Part shown: positions 1 to 5,430 of the stretch, piece by piece | How positions within the stretch are numbered: position 1 is the stretch's first letter | Layout of the letters: each line of letters opens with the position of its first letter | The notes under the pieces: generated by a model | What the model was told of the DNA's origin: nothing | Seen by the model: only the letters and a program-made list of their open reading frames with translations | The model's database searches: none | Made by a program: the position numbers and the translations under genes | From: Pseudomonas sp. | GTDB taxonomy: Bacteria > Pseudomonadota > Gammaproteobacteria > Pseudomonadales > Pseudomonadaceae | NCBI GenBank assembly: GCA_003488145.1 | Contig: DNMQ01000340.1 | Span: forward strand, 1-5,913 | Length of the DNA stretch: 5,913 bases | Reading direction: 5' to 3'

Positions 1-45
1 GTACCGCCGGAGATGACCGGTCGCTCGATCGTCGAGCTGAGCTGA
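1..45 (+). CDS. gpmI: 2,3-bisphosphoglycerate-independent phosphoglycerate mutase, C-terminal end only
   Basis: Partial gene: only the last 14 codons and the TGA stop are in the window. The visible peptide, VPPEMTGRSIVELS, matches the conserved C-terminus of the cofactor-independent phosphoglycerate mutases, which end in a P-x-EMTG-(K/R)-S/P-type motif. The enzyme interconverts 3- and 2-phosphoglycerate in cytoplasmic glycolysis and gluconeogenesis. The call is supported by the next gene: gpmI/gpmM immediately upstream of envC is a conserved arrangement in gammaproteobacteria, including E. coli (gpmM-envC-yibQ). No catalytic residue is visible in this short fragment, so the call rests on the tail motif and synteny. 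Confidence 0.75.
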   Translation, partial: VPPEMTGRSIVELS

Positions 46-54
46 TCGAGCCGG

Positions 55-89
55 GCGGGAAGCGGCTGGCGCCAGCCGCCGTTTCCCGC
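55..89 (+). repeat. Large inverted repeat / hairpin downstream of gpmI
   Basis: Bases 62-79 form a perfect 18-base palindrome centred on GGCGCC. It is flanked by a second pair of arms, GCGGGAA (55-61) and TTCCCGC (83-89), with a 3-base bulge on the right side. The RNA could fold into a stem of about 14 bp with a GCGC loop. It begins 9 bases after the gpmI stop. No T-run follows it directly, so alone it is not a canonical intrinsic terminator. It probably works with the next hairpin to end or stabilise the gpmI transcript. Confidence 0.6.
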
Positions 90-98
90 TACAGGCTT

Positions 99-119
99 CA
101 AGCTTCCAGCTTGCTTTTT
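99..119 (+). terminator. Probable intrinsic terminator of gpmI
   Basis: CAAGCT (99-104), a 3-base TCC loop and AGCTTG (108-113) form a 6-bp stem, followed by C and a run of five T (115-119). That is the layout of a rho-independent terminator. The stem is short and AT-rich at its top, so it is probably modest alone; the larger hairpin just upstream may reinforce it. It lies between gpmI and envC, suggesting that envC is not purely dependent on read-through from gpmI. Confidence 0.55.
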
Positions 120-161
120 AGGCATACTACGTCGGTCATAACGCTCGGTTGACGCCCTCCA

Positions 162-1421
162 ATGCCTCGTACCTTTCTCGCCCTCGCCTTCCTCTGCCTG
201 CTCGGCCCCGCCGTGGCGGACGAACGTACCGCAGCGCGGCAGCAGATCGAAGCCGCTCGCCAGGACATCGCCGAACTGCAGAAACTGCTCAAGCAGATCG
301 AGCAGGAGAAATCCGGCGTTCAGAAGCAGCTGAAGACCACCGAAAGCGAGATGGGTCAGCTGGAAAAGCAGGTCGACACCCTGCAGCAGGAGATCGACCG
401 CAGCGAGGCCGAGCTGGAACGCCTGAACGAGGAGAAAACCACCCTCGAAGGTGCACGCCTGGAGCAGCAGCGCCTGATCGGGCTGCAGGCCCGCGCCGCC
501 TATCAGAATGGGAGGCAGGAATATCTCAAGCTGCTGCTCAACCAGCAGAACCCGGAAAAATTCAGCCGCACCATCACCTATTACGACTACCTGAACAAGG
601 CACGCCTCGAACAGCTCGACAGCTTCAACGAGACCCTGCGCCAACTGGCCGGAGTCGAGACTGACATCGAAGCGCAGCAGAACCTTCTGGCGGAAAAGAA
701 GGACGGCCTGCTGGAGCGGCGCGAGCAACTCGCCGAGGTGCGCAAGGAGCGACAGCAAACGCTGGCCAAGCTCAACAGCGACCTGTCCAGCCGCGAACAG
801 AAGCTGCAGGCCCGCCGTCAGGAGCAGGCCCAGTTCGAACGGGTACTCAAGACCATCGAGGAAACTCTGGCGCGCCAGGCTCGCGAAGCCGAGGAAGCCC
901 GGCAACGCGAACTGCTTGCCGAGCGCCAGCGTCAGGAGCAACAACAATCCCGGCCCGGCGCCAGCACTGCGCCGAGCGGCCCATTGGTTTCCAGTGCCGG
1001 CGGCAACTTCGGCGGCCCGTTCGCCAAGGCCAAGGGCAAGCTGCCATGGCCGGTGGATGGACGTCTCGTCGCCCGCTATGGCACTCCGCGCGGCGGCGAC
1101 GCTCGAACCAAGTGGGACGGCGTACTGATCGGCGCCAGCGTCGGTACTCAGGTCCGCGCCGTCCATGGCGGACGCGTAGTGTTCGCCGACTGGCTGCGCG
1201 GCGCTGGACTGCTGGTAATCCTCGACCATGGCAATGGTTATCTGAGCCTGTATGGCCACAACCAGAGCCTGCTGCGCGACGCCGGCGATATCGTCAAGGC
1301 CGGCGACGCAATTGCCACGGTAGGCACCAGCGGCGGCCAGGAAACCGCCGCACTGTATTTCGCCATTCGCCAGCAGGGGCGCCCCAGCGATCCTGCCCAA
1401 TGGTGCCGCGCGCAAGGTTAG
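162..1421 (+). CDS. envC: EnvC-type murein hydrolase activator (coiled coil plus degenerate LytM/M23 domain)
   Basis: Periplasmic cell-division factor. In E. coli, EnvC is recruited to the septum by FtsEX and activates the amidases AmiA and AmiB to split daughter-cell peptidoglycan. The 419-residue protein has a signal peptide (about 1-19, ending AVA before DERT), a long Glu/Gln/Arg-rich coiled coil (about 20-262), a short Ser/Gly/Pro linker, and a C-terminal LytM domain (about 295-415). The M23 zinc ligands are lost: the HxxxD motif reads W318...L322 and the HxH motif reads A397-L398-Y399. The YGH (364-366) and LYF (398-400) surroundings remain. This fits a catalytically dead activator. The ATG at 162 is the first start after an in-frame TGA at 150, so the start is well fixed although no good Shine-Dalgarno is visible. 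A single cysteine (C416) lies near the C-terminus of the mature protein. Confidence 0.93.
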   Translation: MPRTFLALAFLCLLGPAVADERTAARQQIEAARQDIAELQKLLKQIEQEKSGVQKQLKTTESEMGQLEKQVDTLQQEIDRSEAELERLNEEKTTLEGARLEQQRLIGLQARAAYQNGRQEYLKLLLNQQNPEKFSRTITYYDYLNKARLEQLDSFNETLRQLAGVETDIEAQQNLLAEKKDGLLERREQLAEVRKERQQTLAKLNSDLSSREQKLQARRQEQAQFERVLKTIEETLARQAREAEEARQRELLAERQRQEQQQSRPGASTAPSGPLVSSAGGNFGGPFAKAKGKLPWPVDGRLVARYGTPRGGDARTKWDGVLIGASVGTQVRAVHGGRVVFADWLRGAGLLVILDHGNGYLSLYGHNQSLLRDAGDIVKAGDAIATVGTSGGQETAALYFAIRQQGRPSDPAQWCRAQG

Positions 1422-1481
1422 CGATCAGCGGCGTTCGGTCCTGCCGAGCCGCCCGCACCACCAAGCGCGCCCTCTCATAAT

Positions 1482-1487
1482 TGGAGT
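1482..1487 (+). promoter_or_regulatory. Ribosome binding site that fixes the ctpA start
   Basis: TGGAGT contains a GGAG core (1483-1486) six bases before the ATG at 1493. An in-frame TTG at 1481 would add four residues, but it overlaps this site and has no Shine-Dalgarno of its own. The ATG is therefore the better start, and it begins a normal signal peptide. Confidence 0.75.
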
Positions 1488-1492
1488 TCGAC

Positions 1493-2818
1493 ATGTTGCA
1501 CCTGCGCCGTTTCGCCCGCCCATCCACGCTCGCCCTGGCCGTATTGCTGGGGATGCAGGGCGGCGCATGGGCCCAGCAGCCCATGGAGGAGGCCGCGGCG
1601 CCAAGTGCCAGTGCCAAAGCCCCGCTGCCGCTGGAGGAACTGCGCACATTTGCCGAGGTACTGGATCGCATCAAGGCTGCCTATGTCGAACCAGTCGATG
1701 ACAAAACCCTGCTGGAAAATGCCATCAAAGGCATGCTCAGCAATCTCGATCCTCATTCCGCCTATCTCGAGCCCGAAGCGTTCGCCGAGCTGCAGGAAAG
1801 CACCAGCGGCGAATTCGGTGGTCTCGGCATCGAAGTCGGCATGGAAGACGGCTTCATCAAGGTCGTTTCGCCGATCGACGATACCCCGGCATCGAAGGCC
1901 GGCATCGAAGCCGGCGACCTGATCGTCAAGATCGACGGCCAGCCGACCAAGGGGCTGTCGATGATGGACGCCATCGGCAAGATGCGCGGCAAGCCGGGCA
2001 GCAGCATCAGCCTGACGCTGGTGCGCGAAGGCGGCCAGCCGTTCGACGTCAAGCTGACCCGCGCGGTCATCAAGGTGCGCAGCGTCCGCAGTCAGATCCT
2101 GGAGCCGGGCTACGGCTACCTGCGCGTCACTCAGTTCCAGGTCAACTCCGGCGAGGAAGTGGGCAAGGCGCTGGCGAAGCTGAAGAAGGACAACGACGGC
2201 AAGAAGCTCAACGGCCTGGTCCTCGACCTGCGCAACAACCCCGGTGGCGTGCTGCAGGCGGCTGTCGAGATTTCCGACCACTTCCTGACCAAGGGCCTGA
2301 TCGTCTACACCGAGGGTCGCATCGCCAATTCCGAGCTGCGCTTCAACGCCGATCCGGCCGATGCCAGCGAAGGCGTACCGCTGGTGGTGCTGATCAACGG
2401 CGGCAGCGCCTCGGCCTCGGAGATCGTCGCTGGCGCGCTGCAGGATCACAAGCGCGGTGTGGTGATGGGCACCGACAGCTTCGGCAAGGGCTCGGTGCAG
2501 ACCGTGCTGCCGCTGAACAACGACCGCGCACTGAAACTCACCACCGCGCTCTACTACACTCCCAACGGCCGCTCGATCCAGGCCCAGGGCATTGAGCCGG
2601 ACATCAAGGTCGAGCGTGCCAAGCTGACCCGCGAGCAGGCCGCCGATGGCTTCCGCGAGGCCGATCTTGCTGGCCACCTGGGCAACGGCAACGGCGGTCC
2701 GGACCGTCCCACCGCCACCCAGATCGCCAGCGACTCGCCGCGGCCGCAGGACGATGACTACCAGCTCGGCCAGGCCCTGAATCTGCTCAAGGGATTGAAC
2801 CTCACCCGCGGCCAGTGA
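1493..2818 (+). CDS. ctpA: Periplasmic carboxyl-terminal processing protease (PDZ + S41), CtpA
   Basis: Serine protease of the CTP/S41 family with a Ser-Lys dyad, 441 residues from the ATG at 1493. In order: signal peptide (1-27, ending AWA before QQ), N-terminal helical segment with the LDPHSAYL motif, PDZ domain (about 107-190, including FGGLGIEVG and AGIEAGDLIVKIDG), and the S41 core with GYLRVTQF, LDLRNNPGG (about 244-252) and NGGSASASE. Ser307 is the predicted nucleophile and Lys332 (in FGKGSVQ) the general base; they are 25 residues apart, the spacing seen in Prc (S452/K477). Gln336 completes the usual triad. In P. aeruginosa, CtpA works with the lipoprotein LbcA to degrade peptidoglycan cross-link hydrolases such as MepM; LbcA is not in this window. 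The gene starts 71 bases after envC and its stop overlaps the next start, so it is probably part of one operon. Confidence 0.95.
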   Translation: MLHLRRFARPSTLALAVLLGMQGGAWAQQPMEEAAAPSASAKAPLPLEELRTFAEVLDRIKAAYVEPVDDKTLLENAIKGMLSNLDPHSAYLEPEAFAELQESTSGEFGGLGIEVGMEDGFIKVVSPIDDTPASKAGIEAGDLIVKIDGQPTKGLSMMDAIGKMRGKPGSSISLTLVREGGQPFDVKLTRAVIKVRSVRSQILEPGYGYLRVTQFQVNSGEEVGKALAKLKKDNDGKKLNGLVLDLRNNPGGVLQAAVEISDHFLTKGLIVYTEGRIANSELRFNADPADASEGVPLVVLINGGSASASEIVAGALQDHKRGVVMGTDSFGKGSVQTVLPLNNDRALKLTTALYYTPNGRSIQAQGIEPDIKVERAKLTREQAADGFREADLAGHLGNGNGGPDRPTATQIASDSPRPQDDDYQLGQALNLLKGLNLTRGQ

Positions 2819-3612
2819 AGATGTCAGGCTGGATAGCAGGGCTGGCGCTGCTGGTGTTGCTCGCCAGCCAGGCGCTGTATGCCAGCGAGCCCGCAGCCAC
2901 GCCAGACCATGTCCCGCGTCCGCGGTTGACCCTGATAATCGACGACCTCGGGCAGAACCCGGCACGCGACCGCCGCGTGCTGCAACTGCCGGGCCCGGTG
3001 GCATTGGCGATCCTGCCGGACACCCGCCACGCAGCCACGCTGGCCGAGCAGGCCCATCGCGCGGGCAAGACCGTCATGCTGCACATGCCGATGGCGCCTG
3101 CCCAAGGCCGTTTCGCCTGGCATCCCCAACTACCTCATGACGAACTGGCGCGCCGTCTCGACGCAGCGCTTGCGGCGGTACCGCATGCCAGCGGGCTGAA
3201 CAACCACATGGGCAGCGCCATGACCGATCAGATACAGGCCATGACCTGGCTGATGGGCGAACTGCAGCGCCGCCACCTGTTCTTTCTCGACAGCCGCACC
3301 AGCCCGCGCACCGTAGCCGCCGCCAGCGCCCAACGCACGGCACTGGCCAGCCTGTCGCGGGACATCTTTCTCGATGACGACCCTTCACCGTCCGCGGTAG
3401 CCGAACGCTTTCACGCGGCAGTCGCGCTGGCGCGCAAGCAAGGCTCGGTCGTCATCATCGGTCATCCCCACGAGAGCACGCTGGCCGTGCTCGAACGCGA
3501 ACTGCCGCGACTCTCGGCGCAGGGCATCGAATGGGTCGATGTCGGGCAGATGATCGCCACCCGCAGCAACCGCGCGATGGCCGCCCATGGTCGTGGCGGC
3601 GTCTACCGCTGA
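2815..3612 (+). CDS. yibQ: Divergent polysaccharide deacetylase, YibQ family
   Basis: 265 residues from GTG 2815. An N-terminal hydrophobic segment (about 5-23) looks like a cleavable signal (ending LYA before SE), so the protein is probably periplasmic. It carries the marks of the divergent polysaccharide deacetylase family (Pfam PF04748, formerly DUF610): LTLIIDDLG (38-46), VALAILP, LHMPM (89-93), GLNNHMGSAMT (127-137), FFLDSRTS (156-163) and VIIGHPH (213-219). The Asp pair D43/D44 and the histidines in LHM, NNH and GHPH are candidate metal ligands by analogy with NodB-type deacetylases; the substrate is not known from sequence. The GTG overlaps the ctpA TGA by 4 bases (GTGA), implying translational coupling. 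An ATG two codons downstream (2821) is an equally possible start, as neither has a strong Shine-Dalgarno. The family is adjacent to envC in many gammaproteobacteria. Confidence 0.88.
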   Translation: MKMSGWIAGLALLVLLASQALYASEPAATPDHVPRPRLTLIIDDLGQNPARDRRVLQLPGPVALAILPDTRHAATLAEQAHRAGKTVMLHMPMAPAQGRFAWHPQLPHDELARRLDAALAAVPHASGLNNHMGSAMTDQIQAMTWLMGELQRRHLFFLDSRTSPRTVAAASAQRTALASLSRDIFLDDDPSPSAVAERFHAAVALARKQGSVVIIGHPHESTLAVLERELPRLSAQGIEWVDVGQMIATRSNRAMAAHGRGGVYR

Positions 3613-3615
3613 GCT

Positions 3616-4362
3616 TCAGAGATAGCGGCGCAGCATCGCATCCACCGTGCCGTCGGCACGCATCGCATCCAGCGCCCGCTGCAGACGCTCAACCACTTCG
3701 TCCGGTGTCGCCCGGTTGAGCGCGAGGAACAGCCGCGCTTCATTGAAACGCAGCACCGGTTTCAGGCCGGTCACACCTTCCTGCTTGGCCAGGTAGGGTC
3801 CGACCGGATCGGCGGTGGCCCAGACGTCGATCTGACCCTTGAGCAGCTTGCCGATGTTCTCCTGATCACGCAGCGAGTTGATCGGCGCCAGGCCCTTGCC
3901 CTCCAGATGCTGGCTGACCGCATCGTTCTTGTAGGCACCGATGCGCAGGTCGCGTGCCTGCTCCAGCCCGGTCAGGCGCAGAGGACTGTCGGCGGGCGCC
4001 AGCAGCACCCAGCTGATGCTCGCCAACGGGCCGACCCATTTGAACTGCTGCTCGCGCTCGGCCGTGAAGGTGGTGGAGAACAGCCCCTGATCCGGCTGTT
4101 CGAGCACCTTCTTGTAGATGCGATCCCAGGGAAAGCGCAGGGTCAGCTCGTAGCGGATATTCGCGCGGCGGAACATCTCGCGCACGATGTCGGCGTTGAT
4201 GCCGTGGATGCGCGCGTCGGCGGCGTAGTTCTTGCCGTCCTCAGCCATGTTGAATGGTGGAAAATTCTCGGTCAGCAGCACGACTCGGTAGTCGTCAGGC
4301 AGCGCCGCGTGCGCGTGAGCACAGAGCAGCAGCAAGACGACGGCAATGATTCGCTTGAACAT
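3616..4362 (-). CDS. Periplasmic solute-binding protein, SBP_bac_3-like (left tandem paralog)
   Basis: 248 residues. Signal peptide about 1-19 (FKR, then a Val/Leu-rich core, ending AHA before ALPDD). The Cys14 inside the core lacks a proper lipobox, so a soluble periplasmic protein is expected rather than a lipoprotein. The rest fits a bilobal transporter substrate-binding domain (Pfam SBP_bac_3, PF00497): LTENFPPFNM at 30-39, DIVREMF, LRFPWDRIY, and AEREQQFKWVGP (101-112), where Arg103 sits at the usual ligand-carboxylate position. Lobe 2 has RIGAYKNDAV (140-149) and IDVWATADP (178-186). The ATG at 4362 is chosen over an extension to 4506 because it has AGGGAG six bases upstream and begins a signal peptide. 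No permease or ATPase gene is beside it. The ligand is unknown. It is about 60% identical, by hand count, to the protein encoded at 4597-5343. The gene converges on the deacetylase gene with 3 bp between stops. Confidence 0.88.
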   Translation of the reverse strand: MFKRIIAVVLLLLCAHAHAALPDDYRVVLLTENFPPFNMAEDGKNYAADARIHGINADIVREMFRRANIRYELTLRFPWDRIYKKVLEQPDQGLFSTTFTAEREQQFKWVGPLASISWVLLAPADSPLRLTGLEQARDLRIGAYKNDAVSQHLEGKGLAPINSLRDQENIGKLLKGQIDVWATADPVGPYLAKQEGVTGLKPVLRFNEARLFLALNRATPDEVVERLQRALDAMRADGTVDAMLRRYL

Positions 4363-4368
4363 GGATCG

Positions 4369-4374
4369 CTCCCT
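4369..4374 (-). promoter_or_regulatory. Ribosome binding site of the left solute-binding protein gene
   Basis: Read on the minus strand this is AGGGAG, six bases before the ATG at 4362. It settles the start, because the longer in-frame reading to 4506 would place an Arg/Pro-rich extension before a normal signal peptide. Confidence 0.75.
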
Positions 4375-4491
4375 TTTTCTCGATTCCCTGGCCCACCCCT
4401 CCGCGAGCCAGAGCCGGGGGCTGTCCAAAGCAAGATGCGAACCAGCGAAGCGCCGCGGCGCCAGCGGCTGAGCGCCCGCTGAATTAGGGAA

Positions 4492-4536
4492 GCGTGCATG
4501 CGTCACGACCGCGCGTGCAGGAGGATCGGTGCACGC
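4492..4536. promoter_or_regulatory. Three GCGTGCA half-sites, possible operator
   Basis: On the plus strand GCGTGCA occurs at 4492-4498 and again at 4513-4519, 21 bases apart (two helical turns). The inverted copy TGCACGC lies at 4530-4536. The second and third form a perfect 7-bp inverted repeat with a 10-base spacer (GCGTGCA-N10-TGCACGC). The group sits 130-175 bases upstream of the left solute-binding protein start, in the only sizeable non-coding gap of the window. The only -10-like element noticed nearby (TAATTC on the minus strand, 4481-4486) has no good -35 partner. Binding of a regulator is an inference from symmetry only; the repeat is GC-rich and could be chance. Confidence 0.35.
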
Positions 4537-4557
4537 TACTGGCGCACCGCCATCACC

Positions 4558-4586
4558 GAGAAAGTCGGAGCAGGAGATGCGCCGAC
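4558..4586 (-). terminator. Candidate intrinsic terminator after the right solute-binding protein gene
   Basis: On the minus strand, starting 11 bases after the stop at 4597, GTCGG and CCGAC (4582-4586 and 4564-4568) form a 5-bp stem. After one mismatch an inner GCA/TGC pair extends it by 3 bp around a TCTCC loop. The sequence that follows is TTTCTC (4563-4558), a short, imperfect T tract. Its position, right after the right paralog and before the left one, suggests the two genes are at least partly separate transcripts. The weak T tract keeps confidence moderate. Confidence 0.5.
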
Positions 4587-4596
4587 CTGGGAAGGC

Positions 4597-5343
4597 TCAG
4601 AGGTAGCGCGCGTTGATCTCGTCGATCACACCTTCGCTGCGCATCTGGTCGAGCGCTTTCTGCAGCTTCTGCACCGTCTCGTCAGCGACCTGCTTGTTCA
4701 GCGCCAGGTACAGTTCGGCACTGTCGAAACGCAGCACACGCTTGAGTCCCGTCACGCCGTCCTGGCGGGCGAGGTAGCGGCCAGCGGGATCACCAGTGGC
4801 CCACAGGTCGATCTTGCCGTCGATCAGCTTCTTCACGTTCTCCTGATCGCGCAGGGCGAGCTGCGGCTGCAGCCCCTGACCGTCCAGGTGCTCGGCAATG
4901 GCATCACCCTTGTAGGCGCCGATGCTGTACTGGCGCGCCTGATCCAGACTGGTCAGGTTGATCGGACTGTCGCCACGAGCCAGCAACACCCAGTCGTCCG
5001 GGCCGATGGGACCAACCCACTTGAACAGCTCTTCGCGCTCGGGCAGGCGCGCCGTGACGAAAACCCCGTAGTTCGGCTGCTCCAGCGCCATGCCGTAGAT
5101 ACGCTCCCAGGGGAAGCGCAGCGTCAAGGTGTAGTCGACGCCGGCACGCTTGAACATCTCGCGCACGATGTCCGCGGCGATCCCGGTGATGTGCTCGTCA
5201 CGCGCGAAGTTCTTGCCATCGTCCGCCATGTTGTAGGGCGGGAAATTCTCGGTCAGCAGATTGATCTTGTCTGGCGCCTGAGCGTGCGCCAGCGTAGCGC
5301 CCAGCAGCAAAGCTGCGGCGATGGTAGAGATTGTCTTGCGCAT
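4597..5343 (-). CDS. Periplasmic solute-binding protein, SBP_bac_3-like (right tandem paralog)
   Basis: 248 residues, the same length as its neighbour at 3616-4362. Signal peptide about 1-21 (RK, then an Ala/Leu core, ending AHA before QAPDK), no cysteine, so a soluble periplasmic binding protein is expected. Conserved segments sit at identical positions in both paralogs: LTENFPPYNM (30-39), ADIVREMF, LRFPWERIY, PEREELFKWVGP (101-112), SIGAYKGDAI (140-149), IDLWATGDP (178-186) and GVTGLKRVLRF. From residue 30 the two proteins align with no gap. The ATG at 5343 is chosen because AGGGGG lies seven bases upstream; an in-frame extension to 5391 would precede a normal signal peptide. The family delivers small solutes, often amino acids, to ABC permeases, but no transporter partner is in the window and the ligand cannot be named. 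It lies downstream of hisF on the same strand, 87 bases away. Confidence 0.88.
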   Translation of the reverse strand: MRKTISTIAAALLLGATLAHAQAPDKINLLTENFPPYNMADDGKNFARDEHITGIAADIVREMFKRAGVDYTLTLRFPWERIYGMALEQPNYGVFVTARLPEREELFKWVGPIGPDDWVLLARGDSPINLTSLDQARQYSIGAYKGDAIAEHLDGQGLQPQLALRDQENVKKLIDGKIDLWATGDPAGRYLARQDGVTGLKRVLRFDSAELYLALNKQVADETVQKLQKALDQMRSEGVIDEINARYL

Positions 5344-5350
5344 GTGTGTA

Positions 5351-5356
5351 CCCCCT
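5351..5356 (-). promoter_or_regulatory. Ribosome binding site of the right solute-binding protein gene
   Basis: AGGGGG on the minus strand, seven bases before the ATG at 5343. It decides the start against the longer in-frame reading that would begin at 5391. Confidence 0.7.
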
Positions 5357-5361
5357 GAGTA

Positions 5362-5390
5362 CTTATCCGCAACAGCCGCGGACGTGTCCA
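5362..5390 (-). promoter_or_regulatory. Sigma-70-like promoter candidate for the right solute-binding protein gene
   Basis: On the minus strand TGGACA (5390-5385) and GATAAG (5367-5362) are separated by 17 bases. They match 5 of 6 and 4 of 6 positions of TTGACA and TATAAT. The geometry is ideal, but the predicted start point (around 5355) would fall inside the Shine-Dalgarno at 5351-5356, giving a leader of about 12 bases. The real start could instead come from a shifted element or from hisF read-through. Confidence 0.35.
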
Positions 5391-5397
5391 TGTTTCG

Positions 5398-5417
5398 AGA
5401 GCGAAGCCTTTCGCTCT
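5398..5417 (-). repeat. Perfect 8-bp hairpin just after hisF
   Basis: AGAGCGAA and TTCGCTCT form a perfect 8-bp stem with a 4-base loop (AGGC on the minus strand), starting 13 bases after the hisF stop. No T-run follows on the minus strand (the next bases are CGAAACAT), nor on the plus strand. It is therefore a stable 3'-end hairpin or a partial attenuator between hisF and the solute-binding protein gene, not a textbook intrinsic terminator. Confidence 0.6.
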
Positions 5418-5430
5418 GCCGGCAACGCGA

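Noticed and set aside
123..142. -10-like CATACT and CATAAC before envC
   Set aside because: The spacing to the nearest TTG-type -35 (111-116) is 6 or 20 bases, and no other combination gives a credible promoter. An envC promoter is likely but cannot be placed from sequence.
1476..1481. CATAAT resembling a -10 box before ctpA
   Set aside because: The bases 17 upstream are CCGCAC, with no -35 likeness, and the implied start point would lie past the ribosome binding site of ctpA.
1475..3004. 509-codon open frame on the minus strand opposite ctpA
   Set aside because: ctpA on the plus strand has all its family motifs and a signal peptide. The antisense product is an Ala/Leu/Val/Asp-rich low-information sequence typical of GC-rich shadow frames.
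3607..3629. CCGCT...AGCGG pairing across the convergent junction as a bidirectional terminator
   Set aside because: Only a 5-bp stem with a 13-base loop and no T tract on either strand; too weak to call a terminator.
4450..4461. 12-base palindrome GCGCCGCGGCGC upstream of the left solute-binding gene
   Set aside because: It is made only of G and C in a very GC-rich stretch, where such palindromes are common by chance, and it has no nearby promoter-like element.
4529..4606. 25-codon plus-strand GTG frame preceded by AGGAGG
   Set aside because: The spacing from AGGAGG to GTG is only 4 bases, the peptide has no recognisable feature, and it runs into the 3' end of the opposite gene and overlaps its terminator candidate. 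Probably chance.
4498..5358. 286-codon open frame on the plus strand across the right solute-binding gene, with AGGGA before its ATG
   Set aside because: It is the antisense of a clearly functional gene. The plus-strand frame at 3907-4482 over the left paralog has a similar translation, as expected when two paralogs are read backwards in the same frame in high-GC DNA. It has no signature of a known family.
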